Origin: CAZSNT01 sp964607765
GTDB taxonomy: Bacteria; Verrucomicrobiota; Lentisphaeria; Oligosphaerales; JABHEG01
NCBI GenBank assembly: GCA_964607765.1
Contig: CAZSNT010000242.1
Span: 1 to 11,971 of the forward strand
DNA length: 11,971 nucleotides
Direction of reading: 5' to 3'
The position numbers and the translations under genes are program-made. Below, piece after piece: positions 7,569-11,971 of the stretch. How positions within the stretch are numbered: the stretch's first letter is position 1; every line of letters starts with the position of its first letter. The notes under the pieces were generated by a model. The model was given only the letters and a program-made list of their open reading frames with translations, was not told the origin of the DNA and did no database searches.

Positions 7569-8291
7569 CCCTTCTATGTCACGGATCCCTTTGCACTGAG
7601 GGTAAGCGCTGCAGCCCCAGAACAGGCCTCGTGCGGACGTGCGTTTCCGCATGGGGGCGCCACAGGCGGGGCAGTCCGGTGCGTCAGGTTCAGCTCTCGC
7701 GTCCTGGCGGGCGTTGTACATCCTCTCTCTGATGCCTCCCTGCTGCAGGAACTCATTCTCCAGTCGACTCAGTTGCCGTCCCAGCAGGCCAGTCGCCCGT
7801 TGAATCAAGACGATCAGCGCGTTGGCGGCGGTGATGTCATCCCGGTCCGCCAGCCAGGGGTCGAACTTCCTCTTCTGTTCGAGTAGGAAGGTCCAGTAAT
7901 CGTGCAGCAGGTCTTCAGTGTACTCAAACTCGTCAAGCATGATCGCCATGATCGCCTTGTGGTCCGGCTCATGCGTGCTCCAAGGGATATTGCCGTCCTG
8001 GAGGAGGTAGTCCTCCAGGTCTCCCTGCAACTCGCTCAGACTGGCTTTGGCGACATCGGTCAGCTTGATCTCCGTCTCCGCGGATGTCTTGGCCCGTTCA
8101 GAGCCCTCGATGATGTTCTGCTTTCCGGATCGCGAAGCACCGATCATCTGCCCCAACGTCTTGCCCAAAGGGTCATCTCGCCACGTGATGTGCCGCTTGC
8201 AGAAGCTGATCGTCCCCAGATGGATGATCGTGGCGAAGTTGAACGAATGCAGTTTGCGGAACCCGCCGCTTTGGTTGTAGATCCTGCCCAT
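7566..8291 (-). CDS. Four-helix-bundle suffix-domain protein with C-terminal topoisomerase-type zinc ribbon
   Basis: Encodes 241 residues from ATG 8291; a G-rich GAAAGGGGG stands about a dozen bases upstream. The N-terminus GGFRKLHSFNFATIIHLGT (9-27) and the segment GQMIGASRSGKQNIIEG (47-63) are typical of the four-helix-bundle family related to the 23S rRNA intervening-sequence protein (S23) and to Avd of diversity-generating retroelements. The downstream helices (about 70-190) include the suffix part of the longer family version. The tail has C207-x2-C210-x16-C227-x5-C233, a zinc ribbon like those at the end of type I topoisomerases, which suggests nucleic-acid binding. No member has a well-established enzymatic role. 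The TGA stop occupies 7566-7568, which is the very end of repeat A. Basic residues are frequent in the first helices. It is not inside an rRNA gene here. Confidence 0.9.
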   Translation of the reverse strand: MGRIYNQSGGFRKLHSFNFATIIHLGTISFCKRHITWRDDPLGKTLGQMIGASRSGKQNIIEGSERAKTSAETEIKLTDVAKASLSELQGDLEDYLLQDGNIPWSTHEPDHKAIMAIMLDEFEYTEDLLHDYWTFLLEQKRKFDPWLADRDDITAANALIVLIQRATGLLGRQLSRLENEFLQQGGIRERMYNARQDARAEPDAPDCPACGAPMRKRTSARGLFWGCSAYPQCKGIRDIEG

Positions 8292-8328
8292 TCCTGACGC
8301 GCCCCCTTTCTCGGAGTGCTTCCCTTCT

Positions 8329-8437
8329 TGACTCCATGACTCGGTGACTTTATGACGCCTGGCGTGCCCCGGTGACGCGGGTGACGCCCGGATTGGGCCT
8401 GTTCACGGCGTCAGGAGGCCATGGGGTCACGAAGTCA
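8329..8437 (+). repeat. Long repeat copy B (full, 109 bp)
   Basis: Same orientation and layout as copy A: TGAC at 8329, 8337, 8345 and 8353 and inverted octamers ending at 8437. From 8369 to 8437 it differs from A at only two positions, while the left third has several substitutions and a 2-base deletion. It lies 37 bases upstream of the four-helix-bundle gene start, so a transcript starting further right would carry its stem in the leader. Confidence 0.9.
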
Positions 8438-8589
8438 TGCAACACCAGCCCGCTTGATGGAGCCATACGCTGGTTCACTATGGAGTTGGCCGGGAGACGA
8501 CCATGAGCGCTATTATATCTAAGCCAGTAAATATAATGCTGTATTCTGGCTGCGTCCAGAGAGTTGAGCGCACTTCTCGTCTGGTGCTC
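8438..8589. other. 152-bp spacer with an AT-rich island between repeats B and C
   Basis: No credible gene. The centre (8511-8546) is far richer in A/T than its surroundings and holds an inverted repeat ATTATAT (8512-8518) / ATATAAT (8531-8537). This places a TATAAT box on each strand (8512-8517 minus, 8532-8537 plus). The minus-strand box could serve the four-helix-bundle gene, but no -35 match is found at 16-18 bases, so this is only a candidate. Confidence 0.4.
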
Positions 8590-8635
8590 GACTTCATGAC
8601 TCGGTGACTTCATGACGCCCGGCCGGGGGACCGGT
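8590..8635 (+). repeat. Half copy C of the long repeat (46 bp)
   Basis: Identical over all 46 bases to 7459-7504 of copy A, then diverges abruptly. It contains the four phased TGAC octamers (the first lacking its T) but no inverted right end. It ends 38 bases before the stop of the large membrane protein gene. Confidence 0.88.
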
Positions 8636-8673
8636 TGTGCAGGATCGGTGCCGCGGAGGGTACGGGTGGCGGG

Positions 8674-11600
8674 TCAGTGGCTGGGCACGGACTCGAGCCA
8701 CTTGGTCATGGTTTTCCGCAACTGCTCCTCATTCAGCTGCTCCGGGCTGTTGCCCGGCCCGAACCCGGCGGCTTCGATCAGTCGGATGTCAGCCTGCAGG
8801 GCATCCCGTGTGGTTGCGGTCAGTCGGTCTTCGCCCGTTTTCAGCAAGTTGCGGAGCAGCACGAGTGCGTTGAACGCGTCAATGTGCTCGGGCAACGCGA
8901 GTTCGACAGTCTCGGCGCCTGTCTCGGTCTGTCGCCCTCGGAGCAGTGCCCAGGCCAGTGCGGCGCACAGCGTGAGCGCCACGATGCCGGCGCTCCACCA
9001 GCCCCAGCGGGTCGGCTGCAGCGCGAGCCCGGCCAGAGCCACCTCTTCCGGGACATCCTCGATATCGGCATCCGCGTAGCGTTGGTAGAGGGCTTGAGTG
9101 AGGCCGAGGAGTTTGACGCGCGGGAATCGGAACGAGCGCGGCGCGTCTGCAGCCGGCGCAGCTTCCAGTTCCACAACCCAATTCCGTTCCGTCAGCGGCG
9201 CCAGTTGCTCGCCTTCCAGATCGAAACCGCTGACCACCAGCCCGTGGTCTGTGGTCTGTTTGACGGTGAACGGCGGCAGATGCGTGTCGAGAACATCCGT
9301 CAGCGGCGGCATCAGGCCTTTCCCGGCTGCCTTGATCTCAAGTGCCAGAGTGCCCTCGGCCTGGTCACGGTCGTCCAGGATCTGGGTGACTGTCACGTCC
9401 CGCGTGGCGCGCGGCACGGCGTTGGCGTCGTGCGCATCGATCAGCTGCACTGTCGAGGCTATGGGCAGGACCACTGTTCCTGTCTTGTCCGCAAACACGA
9501 GGTCCATCTTGACCGGCGGCAACCGGTCGCGCGATGCGTCTTCCGCTTCGAGCACGACGTAGGCCAACGGCAGCTCGCGCCAGCCGGGGCGCCCGATGCC
9601 GCGCGGCTCGACACTGTCCTTGTGGAATGTGATCGACTTGATCTGGAATCCGTCGGCGAACGCGGCGCGGATGTTCTTCTCCAGCTTGTCCCGGTGATCG
9701 ATGGGCTTGCCGCCGCCGGAGTAGTAAGAGGACTGCTGTTTGAGGTTGCGCAGGTACTTCCGGAACCCGCCTGATTCACGGTCCACAGCCGTGGTGTGAT
9801 GGATTGCGACGAAGACACCGAACGGCTGTCCGTTTCCGACCTGCGGCGCACCGTCGAGGTGCACGTCGAGGAGGATCTCATTGACGAGCGCGTCGTAGTT
9901 GGCGACCAGCTTGCGGGCGTCGTCCGCACCTTCGTGGTCACCCACCACGCGCAGCGCCCAGCGCAGAAACCCCACTTTCATATGTTCCGGGACGCGTTGA
10001 GCGCGGCTGACCAGCCCTTCGCCGAAGAGTTTCAGGTGCCGGTCCGATGCCTGCGGCGGCATGGCGAGCAGCGCCTGTCGGATTGCCTCGATGCGCTCCG
10101 GCTCCGGTTCCTGCTGCCGGGCGACGTCGGCCAGTTGACTGGCGCCTATCACGCAGTTGAACCATTCGTCGTAGACGGCCGTGCTGTAGTCGCTCTCCTC
10201 CTTCTCCGGGAGCTGGGCAGCGTATGCGGCCGCGGCCGCCTCGTATGCGGCGAAAGCCTGCTCGCGCTTGGCTGTGTAGTCGGTCAGGTCCTCGTGCTTG
10301 CCGTAGAGGAATTCCGCCCAGTTGAAGAGCAGCGAGCCGCGTGCGGTGAGCATGCCGGTGTGGTCCGGCTCCCGTTCCAGGCCGCGCTCGAGCAGGCTGA
10401 GGGCCAGCTCGTAGCCGCGGTTGATCTCTGCGAGGATGTCTTTGTCCTTGCGTTTGGTCTTGCTCTTCTGCTGCACGTCCGGGCTCGGCCAGACTCGGGT
10501 CAATCGGTCGCGCATGCGGTAGACCAGCGTGGCAAGCGTCTCGGGCTGGATTCGTTCGATCGGACCGAACACGCGGCAGATGTCTTCCTCCCGGTACACT
10601 TCGGCCGTACTGTGCGCCGCGGCAAACGCGCTGTTCACGCGCTCCCAGTCGTCTTCCTCGAAGCCGAGCCGTTCCCAGCGCTTGATCCACCCGGCCAACT
10701 GCTCGACGTTCTGTACCTGTCGCGAGCGGGCGAGGGGGATACCTGGCTGGTAGCGTTGTCTGTAGTACGGGTTGTAGTAGCGTGACTGGCGGCTCTGCGC
10801 GTTCGGGTTGTGGCTTGTACTCCAGGCGTGCAGGAACTGGTGGATCAGGCTTCTGGCCGTGTCCGGGCGCGTGGCGAGGAACTGGTCGATCAGCGCGGCG
10901 GCGGCGTTCTCGTTTCCTGCCTGCAGATGCAGCTGACAGATCGCCTGCCTGGCCCGGGGCTGCAGACTCTCGTTGAGCAAGGCCAGCCATGCGGCGGCCG
11001 GCCGTGTCTCAAGGAGGAGTTCGGCGCTGACGACAGGGAACTGCGAGCTGCTGCGCGAGGGCGGACGGCTGCTGTAGTAGGGGTGCCCCGGGTAGTAAGG
11101 TTGCGCCTGGGGCTGCTGCTGGCGGCGGTTCCGGGCCGTGTGTTCTGCTTCCCGCAGCCAACTCAGGGTGAGGAGGTCGAGCGGGCCGCGCCAGCTTGCG
11201 GCATCGAAGGGCTGCGTGCGCAGGAGCTGCTCGACAGTCCGTGACAGGAGCTTCACGGCGCTGACGCGCTGGTGCGTGCTCTTGCTCTTGTACGCGGCAG
11301 CCAGCCGTTTCGCGACAGACGCCACGATCATCAATCCAAGTTCAGGATCTGATGCGAAGGCAGCATGCAGCCACCCGTCGCCCTGAGTCGAGTCCAGTTG
11401 CGGGAGCAGATTCAGCGCCGTCTCCAGTGCCTTGCGGCGGGCTTTGTCGTCAACACCCTTGGTCGTCATAATTCGGGTCACGGTCTGCCAGGCGCGCTGT
11501 CTGTGCTTTCGCGCTTCCTCCCTGTCCGATTTCTGGGCTGCTGCCAGCAGGTAACGCGCGTGGAGCTCCAGCTCGCGGAACTGCTTCCTGGCCAGCGCAT

Positions 11601-11971
11601 CGTTGAAGTGCGGCAGGAACGTGCCTGCCTCCACCGAGCGGCCGGCAGCGAACAGCAGTTCAGCGGCCAGCAGGCGTTTGGTGCGGTCTGCTCCACCCAG
11701 ACGCTTCGTGCCCTGTTCGAGCTGCCGGAGCAGCGCATCGTCCGCATTGCCGCCGGTGAGGGTCAGCTTGAGGATCTGTCCCAGTGCTTGGAGTCGTTGC
11801 TCAGTCAGGTCTCCGGGGGCGATGTCGGCGAGCTGGAGCAGGTCGTGCGGGAACAGCGCCGTGCTCTGCGGCTGGCCACGCGAGCTGTTTCCGCTCTGCT
11901 TGGGCGCTGGCGGCGGCTTCTGGAGTTGGGCAAGGAGGTGGTCATAGACGGGGCCGGCCTGTTCGGCGGGC
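8674..11971 (-). CDS. Very large single-pass membrane protein of unknown function, N-terminus beyond right edge
   Basis: The frame is open from stop 8674-8676 to the window end, giving at least 1098 residues. An internal GTG at 11634 could be taken as a start, but the 112 codons upstream (for example VYDHLLAQLQK, DLTEQRLQALGQILKL, LLAAELLFAAGRS) read as continuous helical protein. The visible part has helical TPR-like pairs throughout its first two thirds. Two Tyr/Pro-rich linkers break this up (visible residues 283-312 and 387-412, with PYYPGHPYYSSRPP and YYNPYYRQRYQP). A mixed beta-rich region (about 680-970) follows, then one TM helix (about 989-1010, WGWWSAGIVALTLCAALAWALL) and an 88-residue tail. 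Basic residues after the helix place the tail in the cytoplasm and the large N-terminal part outside. I do not recognise a family. A scaffold or envelope role is plausible; relatedness to Bat-operon membrane proteins could be tested by looking upstream. Confidence 0.85.
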   Translation of the reverse strand, partial: PAEQAGPVYDHLLAQLQKPPPAPKQSGNSSRGQPQSTALFPHDLLQLADIAPGDLTEQRLQALGQILKLTLTGGNADDALLRQLEQGTKRLGGADRTKRLLAAELLFAAGRSVEAGTFLPHFNDALARKQFRELELHARYLLAAAQKSDREEARKHRQRAWQTVTRIMTTKGVDDKARRKALETALNLLPQLDSTQGDGWLHAAFASDPELGLMIVASVAKRLAAAYKSKSTHQRVSAVKLLSRTVEQLLRTQPFDAASWRGPLDLLTLSWLREAEHTARNRRQQQPQAQPYYPGHPYYSSRPPSRSSSQFPVVSAELLLETRPAAAWLALLNESLQPRARQAICQLHLQAGNENAAAALIDQFLATRPDTARSLIHQFLHAWSTSHNPNAQSRQSRYYNPYYRQRYQPGIPLARSRQVQNVEQLAGWIKRWERLGFEEDDWERVNSAFAAAHSTAEVYREEDICRVFGPIERIQPETLATLVYRMRDRLTRVWPSPDVQQKSKTKRKDKDILAEINRGYELALSLLERGLEREPDHTGMLTARGSLLFNWAEFLYGKHEDLTDYTAKREQAFAAYEAAAAAYAAQLPEKEESDYSTAVYDEWFNCVIGASQLADVARQQEPEPERIEAIRQALLAMPPQASDRHLKLFGEGLVSRAQRVPEHMKVGFLRWALRVVGDHEGADDARKLVANYDALVNEILLDVHLDGAPQVGNGQPFGVFVAIHHTTAVDRESGGFRKYLRNLKQQSSYYSGGGKPIDHRDKLEKNIRAAFADGFQIKSITFHKDSVEPRGIGRPGWRELPLAYVVLEAEDASRDRLPPVKMDLVFADKTGTVVLPIASTVQLIDAHDANAVPRATRDVTVTQILDDRDQAEGTLALEIKAAGKGLMPPLTDVLDTHLPPFTVKQTTDHGLVVSGFDLEGEQLAPLTERNWVVELEAAPAADAPRSFRFPRVKLLGLTQALYQRYADADIEDVPEEVALAGLALQPTRWGWWSAGIVALTLCAALAWALLRGRQTETGAETVELALPEHIDAFNALVLLRNLLKTGEDRLTATTRDALQADIRLIEAAGFGPGNSPEQLNEEQLRKTMTKWLESVPSH

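Larger units (their letters stand above)
7458..8437. mobile_element. Putative repeat-bracketed four-helix-bundle cassette
   Basis: One gene on the minus strand is bracketed by two same-orientation repeats (A 7458-7568, B 8329-8437). The interval lies between converging gene ends, so no neighbour is broken. No transposase, integrase or reverse transcriptase is encoded inside. Mobility, if any, would be in trans or by recombination between repeats. The mobile label is an inference from structure only. Confidence 0.45.

Noticed and set aside
8350..8613. Minus-strand 87-codon open frame spanning repeats B and C
   Set aside because: Most of its codons are repeat DNA, no ribosome site is visible, and no domain is recognised.
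7458..8635. CRISPR array
   Set aside because: Only two full copies and one half copy, about 110 bp long, with unequal spacers, one of which is a gene; no cas gene is present.
8635..10785. Plus-strand open frames opposite the large membrane protein (8635-9774 and 9796-10785)
   Set aside because: The minus-strand frame is continuous over at least 1098 codons with protein-like features; the plus frames are His/Arg/Val-rich shadows.
11632..11634. GTG at 11634 as the start of the large membrane protein
   Set aside because: The frame upstream stays open to the window edge and encodes continuous helical protein, so the true start is outside.

Overview
The window is high-GC bacterial DNA. Its gene content points to the Planctomycetes-Verrucomicrobia-Lentisphaerae-Kiritimatiellota group: an ECF sigma factor of the TRWSLV type, a heparan N-sulfatase-like sulfatase with a C-terminal lectin-like domain, a GH4 glycosidase, a Met/Gly/Pro-rich lipoprotein, a hybrid histidine kinase with a c-type haem sensor domain, and a four-helix-bundle protein with a zinc-ribbon tail. 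The lineage is inferred from protein types only; there is no rRNA or other phylogenetic marker.

Layout. Positions 1-501 (minus) hold the N-terminal 167 residues of an ECF sigma factor that runs off the left edge, with a good housekeeping promoter at 611-639. Positions 694-4934 (minus) hold a possible catabolic cluster, in transcription order GH4 alpha-galactosidase-like enzyme, lipoprotein of unknown function, sulfatase; a promoter lies upstream at 4999-5027. The sulfatase is broken: it has lost its middle and changed frame near 1915. Positions 4935-5416 are intergenic and carry a textbook REP doublet (REPIN) at 5071-5167. Positions 5417-7387 (plus) encode the membrane hybrid histidine kinase. 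Positions 8674-11971 (minus) encode at least 1098 residues of a very large single-pass membrane protein, open to the right edge.

The most unusual part is 7458-8635, which sits between the converging 3' ends of the kinase and the large membrane protein. A gene for a four-helix-bundle/zinc-ribbon protein (distantly related to 23S rRNA intervening-sequence proteins and to the Avd protein of diversity-generating retroelements) is bracketed by two about 110-bp direct repeats. A third half copy lies 152 bp further right. Each full repeat has four TGAC-headed octamers at one end and four in inverted orientation at the other, so it can fold into a long stem, and the gene's stop codon is the first triplet of one repeat. 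It looks like a repeat-based mobile or recombination-prone cassette in a non-disruptive site. No reverse transcriptase, transposase or integrase is visible here.

How the genes work together: the sulfatase and GH4 enzyme fit degradation of sulfated polysaccharides, although the sulfatase copy is probably dead. The sigma factor and the kinase are regulatory, but nothing in the window ties either to a target.
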